Part shown: positions 54,132-64,000 of the stretch, piece after piece
Position numbering within the stretch: position 1 is the stretch's first letter
Layout of the letters: each line of letters begins with the position of its first letter
From: Linanthus parryae
Lineage: Eukaryota; Streptophyta; Magnoliopsida; Ericales; Polemoniaceae
Assembly (NCBI GenBank): GCA_023055425.1
Contig: JALGPY010000012.1
Location: 10,537,922 to 10,601,921, forward strand
Length of the DNA: 64,000 nt
Direction of reading: 5' to 3'
The notes under the pieces: generated by a model
What the model was told of the DNA's origin: nothing
The model's database searches: none
What the model saw: only the letters and a program-made list of their open reading frames with translations
Program-made: the position numbers and the translations under genes

Positions 54132-56090
54132 CTACAGCAAACAGTACAGAATAAAGGCATCAGCATAAGGAAATCAAGAAGCTTAACGCACGCGGGAAAA
54201 AGTGCTTACCTTACCAAATGCCTGGCTATATCTGAGGACCTGCGTGTCGCCCTTCTTAACTGCGGCGATCTTTTCCTTCAAAATGACGTCAGGGCACAAA
54301 TGGTTCTCATGATCCAACAACGAGTAGAAACCATACTCAGACTCGCTCAGACTGCAATTGGGGCGAAACGGGAAGGAATTTCTCTTGATCAAGGGGGCTC
54401 TACTTGGCTGCGCAGCCGACTGCGTCTCAATCCTCGTTTGCTGGGCGATCCAGTATGCGAGCCAGTTCTGAGAGCTACCACCCTCGCGGGTCCCTGCAGG
54501 CTGCTCAAAGGGAAGATTGTTCATGAATACTGTCTTGCACTCCTTTGTTAGCAAGCGCTTATAACAACCTCTGATAATGGACTGGGGCCAGATTGAGGGT
54601 GCCACTGCATCAAAGCCGAACCGGGGAGAAACTCGAGTGGGATCAACATCCACGGTAATCCTCTCATACCTTGGCGCGAGATCACGAATATGCTCTGCGA
54701 GGGCAGGAAGAGAACCTCGTAGACACCAGCAAAAGAAATCGCGATAGCGCTCATGGAAATGCGATCCCTCTTCGAAGAGGAGCTCTTCTGAGAAGACGAC
54801 ACCCTTAGAGGGGTACAGCTTTGGAAACCATCGCACGTTCTCAACACGTGTGGCATAGGGCCTGGCAGTAAACTCTTTCCGCTTGTCGCATATCAAGCTC
54901 CAAACGCACTTGGTGTTGTTCGCTCCAAACCACCTTGCAGCTCTGCCGCTGTTGCGCTCCTCCGTCTCACCTGGGGGACACCATTTGTCGGGTTTGAGAG
55001 CAGTTGGGGCATAGGATGGCCACCGCTCGAAGACCCACATTTTCAAAAAGGAGATATTGACAAAAGTCAGTACATCGAGGCGGCCACGCGACTCTTTCAT
55101 GGCCAAAACCAGCTGATCAAGCCTGTAATACAGCGTGCCCAAGACCAAGGGTCCGAGTGCGACTCTCTGGCCAAGGGCGAGCCTCACAGCAAGTGGCAAA
55201 ACATGGTAAAAGACCCCATCATGTGGGTGACCGTCGATCAAGTACCTCGACAACCAAGCACAAAGGAAAGCACAGAGGGTCAAGTGATAGCCTTTACCCT
55301 CCACATAATTCTCGGCCTCTGGGTTCTCACTCAGAAGCTTCTTAGTGATGCTGCTATTCGCATAGTCTCGAAAGAAGTACTGCAACCATTTGTTCCAGGT
55401 GTTCTTCGCAGACGTATCAACTAACTGCCAGTTTGGAAGGGCTTTCGTAGTAGTCCACCGGGTGGAGATTTTCTTTACCTCTGCCAGGCATTCCTCCATC
55501 TGCGTATACAAGGCAATCTCCGCAGGCGTCCTCAAAGGACTCAAAGGGTCCACCTCGCCCATGGGAGAAAGATCGTATAACATCTGCACGTCCTCGAGTG
55601 TGGGGGCAGCCTCGAACTTAGCAAAATGGAATGTGTGAGTCGCAGGCGAGTAGGGGGAAAGAAGGTCTAGAAGCATGGACTGGTCCAGCTTCACGGCAGC
55701 ACCCTTCATAGCACGAACAGCGAAGCATACGCCGGCTTCATCAAGAGTCGCGGCATGATTGGTCAACACGTGGTCGATCCACTCATCCATGTAGTCCAGT
55801 TTCTGGACAAAAGCTTGGGTAGAAATCGTAGTGTAGGGGAAGTACCCATCTTCGATTCCCAGTCGAACCACATCCTCGGAGCCAATTAACTCGAGCAAGG
55901 CTGAGTTAACTGGGCGAGTCAGTGTTAGCGATCCCTCAATTGGGACAGGAGCAGGCATTCTCTTCGCCTTAACCCTCGCATGGTAGAAATCTTGGCCACC
56001 TAAATAGGGGGATTTTCGCCACAAAGCCTGCGGAAGATCGGGGATTTCTTCGTCCTCCTTGTTGGGTTTGGTTCCTTTTGTCTTGGCCAT
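51781..56090 (-). CDS. Antisense five-exon gene with plant mobile domain (one premature stop in this copy)
   Basis: Proposed exons on the minus strand: 56090-54210, 54131-53651, 53498-52917, 52835-52347 and 52265-51781. Introns are 78, 152, 81 and 81 nt, all GT-AG. Donors read AAG/GTAAGC, GAG/GTACTT, GAG/GTGCTT and CTG/GTAAGT; acceptors read TGTAG, TTCCAG, TCGCAG and TTCAG. Phases are 0, 1, 1, 1 and every junction keeps the frame. The coding length is about 1,305 codons, with one in-frame TGA (52212-52210) near the start of exon 5. It encodes a plant mobile domain, charged and proline-rich middle regions and a coiled coil. Known: Tat elements carry extra antisense ORFs, and plant mobile domains occur in host genes and transposons. 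The role here is unknown. No other splice solution joins all five frames. Confidence 0.82.
54210..56090 (-). CDS. Exon 1 of the antisense gene: plant mobile domain
   Basis: 627 codons from ATG 56090 to the AAG/GTAAGC donor; without splicing the frame would end at 54183. The domain body includes THTFHFAKFEAAPTLEDVQM (the usual FHF...PTLEDV block of plant mobile domains), the CAFLCAWLSRYLIDG and VLPLAVRLALGQRVALGPLV helices, and FLKMWVFERWP. The N-terminus (MAKTKGTKPNKEDEE) is basic and acidic. Known: this domain is related to transposase-derived proteins such as MAIN/MAIL1, which act in the nucleus; no catalytic triad was recognised here. The ATG is preceded by a pyrimidine tract ending tttcgcag, so a 5' leader intron is possible. 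Confidence 0.88.
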
Positions 56091-56801
56091 TCCTGCGAAA
56101 GGACAAGAAAAAGGGGGGAGAAATATGCTACTTCAGTTTGAATTTCGAGATTCAAGATCCACAGAAAGAAAGATGAACAGTTTCTGGTATCAATTTCAGA
56201 AATTAGAGGGTTGCATTATCAGGGGATTTCAAAACCCTATCCAAGGTCCTTATTATTGAGAAATCAAGCCGCAATTGGGTCCAAAGCTTGAAGCTTCTTC
56301 ACAAGTTTCAACAGATTATATGGGTTACAGATTCAACGCAGTTCAAGGCATACACTGGTATTTTAAATCGAAATCGAACAAGGCCAAACTTGTTTTCGCA
56401 AAGTTTGCTTGGATATACACAGTTGAAGAAGACGATTTGCAGTTTTGAACTGATGATTGATTATCTGAATCTGCTCTCGAAGATCTCCGGGTACCATTCA
56501 CTTTAAGAGAAATAAGTGATGCTTTGCAACAGTGGGGGATACAAAGTATTTATCCAAAAACAATGAAAGGTTGCGTCCTTTCAGTAGTCGAATCGCAACC
56601 GTCAGCGTCGAATCGCGCAATCACAGGACAAGCTGACGTCACGCCTAAAACCCTAGAAGCCAGACAGCACGACTCTAGGGTTTTAGGTCATAATGGCACG
56701 CACGGGGGCTGAACTTACCCGTATTTGAATTGGTGCGTGGCGGCAACGCGTATGTTGGTTTCCGCGCATGGAAGTCTATACAGCTATGAGTCTTCACGCG
56801 C
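56091..56801 (-). other. Antisense gene leader/promoter region
   Basis: 711 bp between the antisense ATG and the polypurine tract. No plus-strand coding sequence. On the minus strand a pyrimidine-rich acceptor-like tract precedes the ATG, and a weak TATA-like gataaatac lies near 56550. The promoter for the antisense gene would have to be here or in the 3' LTR. Confidence 0.45.
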
Positions 56802-56811
56802 AGAAAGGGGG
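56802..56811 (+). other. Polypurine tract of the Tat element
   Basis: agaaaggggg, followed by ctaa and the 3' LTR at 56816. Confidence 0.85.
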
Positions 56812-56815
56812 CTAA

Positions 56816-57442
56816 TGTAGATAGTGCTTTCTGAGCTGACAGATCTTGGCCACGTGGCAACCATCCAGCACACCATATTGTGCTCCACACACACTGGATC
56901 ACCAGCCGAGCTGATCCATGTGGGGGCTGCGAGACAGAGCCCTCGCATACCACCGCACGGGACTTGTAGGGACTTAGTGGTTTGGAGGCTAGAGTAAGCC
57001 CTGTCGCGTGCGAGCCAAGCCCGCACGCGACCTTTAGTAACTGTTTTGAGAGATTTATGGCACGAGCTCCATAAACCCGGTCAATCCGGTCAAACCCGGT
57101 CAACCTCGTAACGGTTCCGTTATTCGCGCACAACGTGCTGTAACAGTCCCTATATGCTCGGACGAACGTGTCGTTATGGTTAAGCTAATTATGCCGCCAT
57201 CAATGGGCGCATTAACCACACTACAACGGTCATGTTCTCTGCTATATATAGGACGTTACCCTTTCCATACAAAGGAGAACACACTTGCCATACGCAGAAG
57301 CTCTGCCAAACCTCTGTCTCTCTCTCAGACATTGCTACTGACTTACTCTCTCCCTACACACAACCCTACTCTTCCTGTGCGATCCTTGATCCTCTACATA
57401 CGGTGTACACGGAGGTCTCCCCGCCGGAATCTCTTGTGCACA
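56816..57442 (+). mobile_element. 3' LTR of the Tat Gypsy element
   Basis: 627 bp, same length as the 5' LTR, nine substitutions. Followed by accgt. Confidence 0.95.
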
Positions 57443-57447
57443 ACCGT

Positions 57448-60329
57448 CATACTTAAATCACACGAGGCTTTTCTCATATCAACTGCTCAATTTGGTCTTT
57501 CTCTCTTTTTTTCTTACACATTTCTCTAAGTAACTCCTCATTTGTATAGGCTTTACGTATTCTAAACTTTAATGAGTTTTATGTTTTCCATCTTGTATAC
57601 GTCCCGTATAATGTATTTCTCATCAAAAAGAATACCCACAACTATTAAGAAAGTTGTGTCAATGACATTTTTACCCTTACTTTTTTTTCTATTCCCCCTC
57701 CCTCCCTCCCTCCCTCCCCTTCCCTCTCTGCACTCTTTGTCTGCTCTCTGGTTCACAAACACCATCACCACCTCCAACAACAACAACAACAGCAGCAACA
57801 AAATTTGCAATATGAATCCACAAAATACATATCTAAAATAATGGTAATTTGTGCCCTCTCATCTCTCTGAAATGCTCTGCCCTCTCTCTCTCTCTCTTCT
57901 TCCCTACCCTCTATGTTCATCCCTTTCTCTCCCTCTCGATCCTCTCCGATCTTCGACATCTTCTCTTCCTCTTGTCTTCCAACATTCATCTATGGCCTTC
58001 TTGTGCTATGTTCGATCGACAGGAACAAAGAGAGCTTTCGTCTCCGTCGGGTCGATTGACGACGATGACCCATCCTCCGGTCAAAGGTTTTGCAGCAAAC
58101 ACCCTATTCTCTCTGCTTGTTCTGAGTCTTGAGGCCCCCTCCCAGTCGCTTTACATCTATGTTTTGCCGGCAATTTCCGAGAGTGGTCTCCGTTTTCCGA
58201 TTTGAGCCATTTGCGATTTAGGGATTTTCTTTGGTAAATTTTACCAAAAGACCCCTTCAACTTCAGTGAAACCTAAACCCAACGCTCCTCCTCCTCCTCC
58301 TCCTCACGAATGCCTCCTCTTTACCGCCGTCTCCCCCGGCCTCTCCACACTCCCTTCAACAACACCATTGTTAAACCTTTTTCGTTTCTTGGCTGTTTGT
58401 ACCCGAATCGCCGACCCTTCTATCAGATGCTTCTCCCCTCACATCCCCCTTTTTTTGAGCCCCTCCGACCGCCCCCCTACCTCGTCCCCGCCCGCCTCAG
58501 CCTGGGATCAGAGGCGTTCATGGGTCTTGCTCTACATTGCAGGTTCGTCGCTAACTCGATCAGGGTACCCCGTTGTTCGCTCTGGGTTTCTGAGGTCTTT
58601 CCTCAACAATCTCCAAATCCACCATGATGGTTCGTCGCTGGAACTGGAAAGACAAGGGACAGTTTTACGTAGCTCTTTCACCCGCTTCCTTGTCTCATTT
58701 TTTCAGTTTCGTTCTCTCCCAGTTACCGTGTTGAAAGAAGGTTGACGGCCAATTGGGACTTTTTAGCAAGTTTTCTTACGAATCTCATCATGGTCTTCGT
58801 AGCAAGTTCGTCTCAATTCGCTGGGTTTTTTCCACTTCCTTTTGTTTTTGGTTGTCCCATCAAATGAGTGATTTCAGTTTTGGCAATAGACTTCCACCTC
58901 TTTCGAAGCATTGGCACGCTTCTAGGCCTCGCGACATTTTAAGTTTTACCGGCCTCCCCAAATCAGGGTATTAAACTCACCCGACTTATGAGAACGTGTT
59001 ATAACCCAGCCCCGAGTATTTTATTATCTGATATCCCTCTCTTTCTCATCCTCCCCAGCATTCTACCCTTTTTTTGGGATCACCAAACTTTTCGGATCTG
59101 TATTGTCACGTTAGTTCCTCACCTGCAAGTCGGTGCTGCTCTCTGGTTGGTCACGTATATTTATGTTATGTTCTTGTAATTTTCCGTGTATATTTTGAGT
59201 TTTGGATGAAAATGTGTAACATCCACACTCAATGTTGTTTGCCTCTTGCATAATTATATAATTTTCTCTTCCTAAAAAAAATACCGATCTAAAAATGTAA
59301 AAGAACCCGTAAAATACGGATCTAAAAAAGTTAAATAAATTTAAAGAACTTACTAGAGGAAGAGGAAGAAACGGGAGAAGAGAAGAATGAAAAGAAGCAG
59401 GAGAAGAGAGGGGTGATGTTGCCGACGATGATGAACCTAGACGACGACAAAGACGGTGAGGATGACGGCGATGGAGACCTCCCCATTCTTTTTCGATCTG
59501 GGCCTTCTTCTTTTCTCTAAGCGACGGACATGGACAGGGTCCGATTCTCTTCGATCTGGGTCTTCCTCTTCCTCCTCCCCTTCTTCGATATGGGTCCTCC
59601 TCCTCTTATCTCCCGCTTATCTCTCTCTCTTTCTCTCATTGTTTTTCTCTCTCTATCTGATTTATGTGGTTGTGAAAGGGATAGGGTAGGGTTAATGTGT
59701 TTGTTGAGTTTTGTAAGTAAAGGGTAGAAGAGATTTTCGTGTGAAAAACATGGCAAAGGAAAAACGCGGAGAACGAGAGGTTACGTCTCAAAAAAGAAAA
59801 CGCAGAGAAAAAGAAGCTACTGAAGGTATTAAGTTTTCTTATGATACCTTTTATATTAAATTTTCAACAGCCTATGTTAGTCTTATTTTCTTCTTCTTCT
59901 TCTTTTGAGAATATTGATATTATTTTCTTCTTCTTAAGCCGCCGGGCCTATTTAATCTGATTAATAAGATGCACCAAAATTTACTTAATTAACTTCGATA
60001 AATGTGAACAAGAATTTTTATTATAAATATATGATTATCCAATACTTCCATTCTTTTAAATAAATAAATTATAATAGTATAAACCTTTGGGATTATTACA
60101 GTTCAGGCAGAAATTTAATTAATATTTATGGAGAAGGCAGGTCATAATTATTTTAAAAGGAAGCTTATGAAAAATATTTATGAAGAAGGCAAAACTGTAA
60201 AATGAAGTATACCAAACTACCTTTATACCCATTAGTTAGATGAACAACCATAAAAACAAGTTTTACAAATATGAATGTGTGTTCATCTTTTTTTCTGACT
60301 GCAAACCCTAAATTTAGAGTAATTATTGC
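57448..60329. other. Unassigned sequence with microsatellites
   Basis: Pyrimidine-rich 57660-57960, including ccctccctccct near 57700 and ct runs near 57882; caacaacaac near 57776; ctcctcctcctc at 58279-58303; ttcttcttc near 59888. Open frames at 57849-58205, 58266-58745 and 59456-59689 are low-complexity and start without good context. I recognise no gene. Confidence 0.5.
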
Positions 60330-60494
60330 TTGCTCCAAGAGCAAATATGACGTGGTGCTCTAATCAATACATCACAGGACACGTCAGGAACATGTAGGAA
60401 TCCACTTTCTTTTGTCTGCCACTTATTCTCTTTTTTCCTGACGTGTCATGTGCTGTATTGATTAGAGCACCACGTGTATTTGCTCTTAGAGCAA
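60330..60494. mobile_element. Foldback MITE, about 165 bp
   Basis: Left arm from ttgctccaagagcaaatatg to tcacaggacacgtcagga; right arm is its near-perfect inverse (tcctgacgtgtcatgtgctg to ttgctcttagagcaa). Arms are about 58 bp. No clear target duplication. Confidence 0.8.
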
Positions 60495-60666
60495 AAAAAA
60501 ATTTCTCCTAAATTTATTACCCCAGACATTTAGACAAAATATGACATCACTCAAAGAATACCTTCATTGTTGTTTAAGTAAGAATTGAATCGCTTTTCAA
60601 TATATGTGTTATTTGAATCCTCTGTGTGTAGATTCGTTGTAGTAATTAGCGTTTCTAATAGGAGAA

Positions 60667-61272
60667 CTAGGGCTGTAAGAAAAACCGAATAAACCAGTCG
60701 AACCGACCGAACCAAACCGAAATGCTTAGTTTTTTTTTTTAAATGTTTGGTTTATCAACGGTTTAATTTTTTGTAAACCGGTCTATTCGATTTGGTTTTT
60801 GGTTTGTAAATGTATCACACCGCACCAAACCAAACCGAACCGATATGTGTTTAACGTACTTTTACTACAATGTATATTGCGTAAAGTATATTAAGTAATC
60901 TAGAAAAGAGAAACACGAGTAGATAGATTCAACTAAAATGATTATATCAATCTTAATCTTCTTCATTTCTCTCACGTTTCATCATATTTTCTCTCTAAAA
61001 CGATAGTTGTGCATATTTTTTTAAGTATATTTAACTTATTTTTCACTTAAAATGTGAAATTCGTTGACAAAGAAGTATTGTAATATCCACTCGATAATTT
61101 TTACGTAAACCGACCGCACCGAACCGAACCACACCGATATTTTTCGGTTTGGCTGGTTCGGTTCATCCTTTCAAATGGTTGGTTTGGTTACAAAATTAGT
61201 AAACCGATGTATTCGGTTCGGTTTATGGTTTTAGCAAAAAATGCACCAAACCGAACCGCTTACACCCCTACT
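60667..61272. mobile_element. Foldback element rich in accga/cggtt repeats
   Basis: Ends tagggctgtaag and cttacacccct are inverted. Both arms are full of aaccgaacc / ggttcggtt words (60690-60845 and 61105-61262). About 600 bp, non-coding. The ends resemble hAT-type termini; the target duplication is not resolved. Confidence 0.65.
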
Positions 61273-61557
61273 TGTGATGTAGGTGCATTGGGAAGGAGGA
61301 GGATGGAGAAATGCGATCAATGGCTTTTGCGAGGCTTTGTTGATCAGAACTCATGATATAGTAGATGTCGGGGATGGTAGTTAGAAGAACAGCAAGTGTG
61401 GGTTAAAATTGTTTCATAGAGCAAAGGTTGGCATTGTCATTTGACATACAAGTGTATTCACTTTTTCCATCTCAATAAATATTTTTTATAGCATGGACCA
61501 CGTTGCACACCAATATCATGCTTCACGAGCAATATTCAAATAATAAATATATTCCCT

Positions 61558-61581
61558 GAAATATATATATATATATATATA
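61558..61581. repeat. AT microsatellite
   Basis: Run of at units followed by a T-rich stretch. Confidence 0.85.
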
Positions 61582-61847
61582 CATTTTTTTTTTACAATGA
61601 AGTCTTCCTTTTTTACAAAAAATAAATAAATATTTTTTAGAATTTTCCTTTTAAATAATTGTGAAATTTTTACTGCCTTCTCAGTAAATATAAATTAAGT
61701 CTTGCCTAATCTAGCATATTCAAACACCTCTAAGTTCAAACACTATCTAATTTAGAGATAGTGCCCTCGGGCGCGGGCAACACCCTAGTCAAAATAAAAA
61801 TACAAAAATTACCCCGTTCAAGAAGTTTGTTTTAGGCATCGAGCACT

Positions 61848-62297
61848 TAGGTCTAGTTTGATAATGTTGTCGCGGTTTTGAAAGCTGCTGTGTAGAAAGC
61901 ACTGTGAGAAAGCTGTTGTGAGAATCTACACAAAAAATGTTTGGTAAACTCAGTATAAAATCTGCTGTGTAAAAGCACTTTTGACATTTTGTGTTTGTTA
62001 ATTAGTGCTTTAGACTTTTTGTTAATGTCGAAACGACAATTTCAGACACTATATAATAAATAGTACTATTACAATAAAATATTATTAATATTTATTAATG
62101 GATAATGATGTAAATGATAAATTAATCAAAAAGCAAGTTGTAAAAAGCAACCACTCCCCTGTTTTTAAAAGCTGTTGTGGGAAGCAGTTGCTTTATAGAA
62201 AGCAGAAAAACAAAACTTTACCAAACACAAAAATACTGTTTTTGGATTCGAAAAGCAGCGTTCTAGAAAGCAAAAGCATTATTAAACGGACTCTTAG
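61848..62297. mobile_element. Candidate MITE with degenerate inverted ends
   Basis: The left end tagtttgataatgttg and the inverse of the right end (gtttaataatgcttttg) agree over about 40 bp with mismatches. The interior repeats gaaagctg/agcagcttt words, as in common plant foldback elements. An open stretch at 62098-62313 inside it is not a gene. Confidence 0.5.
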
Positions 62298-62446
62298 GGC
62301 GACCCTGCATTGACGGGTTTTGACTAAAAGCTAGATTCAACAGAGATGCAAAACTACTACTGGATACTTGCCTTTTTTTTCCTTTCAAAGGCTCGTCTCG
62401 GAGCTCCATGCCCCTTAAGAGCATCTCTAACTCCTAAAGGTGACTA

Positions 62447-62513
62447 AAGAGGGACGATGATCTCTCAGGAGATCTCGTAATTTCTGGACTGTCTGGTTAC
62501 CGTCCCTCTTTAG
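62447..62513. repeat. Inverted repeat ctaaagagggacg / cgtccctctttag
   Basis: 13-bp perfect arms with a 41-bp spacer, preceded by gagcatctctaac, a word typical of plant MITE ends. Directly upstream of an A38 tract. Confidence 0.7.
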
Positions 62514-62528
62514 TCTTTCTGTCTGAAA

Positions 62529-62529
<1 letters not shown>

Positions 62530-62567
<38 letters not shown>
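62530..62567 (+). repeat. A38 tract
   Basis: 38 consecutive A at the point where the LINE sequence begins. Either the tail of an earlier retroposed element or a target of the LINE insertion. Confidence 0.9.
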
Positions 62568-62568
<1 letters not shown>

Positions 62569-62570
<2 letters not shown>

Positions 62571-63110
62571 GGAAGGAATAAGGAGATCTCTCGGGTTTCC
62601 AAATGCTTGGTATGTTGACCCTAAAAGAACAGTAGGAGGGTTTTGTTTGTGGTGGGTTGATAACCTCAATGTTGAAGTGCAATGGAGTTCCAAGAATGTG
62701 ATTCATATTAGAATAGAGGCTTCTAGTGGTCATTGGGAGCACCGGTTTCTTATTTATGCTCCTCCTTATCCAGCAGAAAGGGGAGAGTTTTGGAAGGAGT
62801 TAGAAGTTATTACAAGCAGAATTCAAGGTCCATGGATCATTGCAGGTGATTGCAATGATATGAGCAACAAGCTGGACAAAGTTGGAGGTAATAGTATTAG
62901 AAAATAGAGAATCAATGCTTTTAAATAGTTCATTTCAGATTGTCATTTAATTGAATTGCAAGCTCAGGGTATAAATTACAGTTGGACAAATAGAAGAGCC
63001 ACAGGGAATGTAAGGGAAATGCTTGATAGAGTGTACTACAATGTGGATTGGGGGCTTGCTCACTCTAATGCGAACTCTCTAGAGAAGCTCTAATTGGTTC
63101 CGACCATACA
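62569..63110 (+). pseudogene. LINE endonuclease remnant
   Basis: The frame to 62907 has TVGGFCLWWVDNLNVEV, HRFLIYAPPYPAERGEFW and GPWIIAGDCNDM (usual AGDFN; here AGDCN). After a stop it continues INYSWTNRRATGNVREMLDR, the C-terminal endonuclease block. Confidence 0.85.
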
Positions 63111-64000
63111 CCCCTCATCTTAGAAACAAATTGGCAGAATCATAAGAGGGTTGCTCCCTTTAAATTCAATGAGTCTTGGCTTGGCTGTGAAGGGTGCTCT
63201 CAGACACTGAGTAGATCTTGGAATAGTCATCATTCTCATCATCCTATCTCAAATCTGACAGGAAAGATGAGGAAAAGCAGAGAAAACTTGAAAAAATAGA
63301 GCAAAGAAGAGGTAAAAAACAATGAAAAAGAGATTAAGAGGATCAAAGACCAGCTTAAGCACATTCAGAGCAGACCTTGGTGTCAGCTGAATAGTGATTT
63401 GGAGGAAAATCTCAAAAGGGATTTGGAAGATTGCTGGATAAGGGAAGAAACTTACTGGAAACAAAAGTCAAGAGTGCAATTTTTAAAAGGGGGAGACAAG
63501 AATTCCAGATTTTTTCACCTATCTACTATCTAAAGAAGACATTTCAACAGAATCAACAAGCTCAAATTCGAAAATGGAGAATGGATTGACAAAGAAGAAC
63601 AGATTCAGAGCCATGCTAAGCATTACTTTAGATGTCTCTTCTCCTCAAGTGGAAGCCCTGCTACTGATTTCAATTGGAGCCTGTAACAATCTCAACTCAG
63701 TAATAGTGAGAATGCCATGCTCTTATTAACCCCGACTGAAGAAGAAGTACAGCAAGTGGTGTTCCAAATGAATCCTTCTAAAGCACCAGGCTATGATGGC
63801 CTAACAGGTAAGTTCTATCACTCTCCGTGGAGCATTGTTGGGAAGGATGTGGTTACGGCTATCCAATATTTTTTTACGTCTAGAAGGATGCCTCATTGCA
63901 TAAACAAGACTGTCATTTCTCTCATTCCTAAGGTGGCATGCCCTGAGGAATTAAAACAGTTTAGACCTATCTCTCTTTGCACTTTCCTTTATAAGGTGAT
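63111..64000 (+). pseudogene. LINE reverse transcriptase N-terminal part
   Basis: After a decayed linker, codons from about 63760 read MNPSKAPGYDGLTGKFYH, then NKTVISLIPKVACPEELKQF and RPISLCTFLYKV, the first reverse transcriptase blocks of plant LINEs. The catalytic box lies beyond the window. Confidence 0.85.

Larger units (their letters stand above)
42505..57442 (+). mobile_element. Tat-lineage Ty3/Gypsy element with antisense spliced gene, 14.9 kb
   Basis: 627-bp LTRs with nine substitutions, perfect target duplication accgt (42500-42504 and 57443-57447), primer site, gag-protease, pol, tandem repeats, an antisense gene and a polypurine tract. The second RNase H, the large region between pol and the 3' LTR, and the antisense ORF fit the Tat lineage (Ogre/Retand/Grande group), in which extra ORFs are known. 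LTR divergence of about 1.4 percent implies an insertion well under a million years old if usual plant rates apply. Pol carries a frameshift and an integrase deletion, so this copy cannot move by itself. Confidence 0.95.
62568..64000 (+). mobile_element. 5'-truncated LINE, decayed, running off the window
   Basis: Starts inside the endonuclease domain right after the A tract and reads in plus orientation into the reverse transcriptase by 64000. No ORF1. Stops and frameshifts are frequent. 5' truncation is usual for LINE insertions. The 3' end is outside. Confidence 0.85.

Noticed and set aside
57849..59179. Series of plus-strand ORFs in pyrimidine-rich sequence
   Set aside because: Low complexity, weak starts, overlapping frames; no recognisable protein.

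Overview
The window is nuclear DNA of a flowering plant, most likely a eudicot. It is AT-rich and dominated by nested LTR retrotransposons, LINEs and foldback/MITE elements. No bacterial, organellar or CRISPR-type signal was seen. The only ordinary host gene I can support is a three-finger C2H2 zinc-finger regulator of the ZAT1/4/9 kind on the minus strand (22160-23326).

Layout. 1-10764 is a stack of minus-strand insertions: a SIRE-like Copia element (5978 to about 10764) is split in its reverse transcriptase by a degenerate Tat-lineage Ty3/Gypsy element (1-5977, running off the window), which is itself split by two solo Angela-type LTRs in opposite orientation (52-1465 and 1970-3392), each with a perfect 5-bp target duplication. 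10765-21740 holds unrecognised sequence bracketed by a divergent inverted repeat (about 12526-12830 and 21470-21740), with a degenerate 5.4-kb Copia element (14066-19474) inside it. That Copia carries a hAT-type MITE (18675-19117) containing two tRNA-like cassettes. The zinc-finger gene follows, with a foldback MITE in its upstream region. 24396-32567 is a decayed Angela-lineage Copia on the minus strand with a perfect target duplication. 32735-41843 is a decayed LINE, cut in its endonuclease domain by a very young intact Copia element (34144-39989; LTRs differ at one position; one uninterrupted 1315-codon polyprotein).

42505-57442 is a nearly full-length 14.9-kb Tat-lineage Gypsy element with 627-bp LTRs (nine differences) and a perfect target duplication. 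It has gag-protease, then a single in-frame TGA, then pol (dual RNase H, duplicated integrase zinc-binding module, integrase core deletion, one frameshift), then a 54-bp tandem array. Between the array and the 3' LTR lies an antisense gene. Splice-consensus reading of that strand gives five exons with four phase-consistent GT-AG introns and a coding length of about 1,300 codons. It encodes an N-terminal plant mobile domain, acidic/proline-rich middle regions and a C-terminal coiled coil. A retrotransposon can keep antisense introns because its genomic RNA is the opposite strand. This is the most interesting object here.

57448-62529 is gene-free by my reading, with microsatellites and three foldback/MITE-like elements. 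A second LINE (62568-64000, plus strand) begins in its endonuclease domain and runs off the window in the reverse transcriptase.

All calls come from reading the sequence. Lineage names rest on recognisable motifs and layout, not on database searches.
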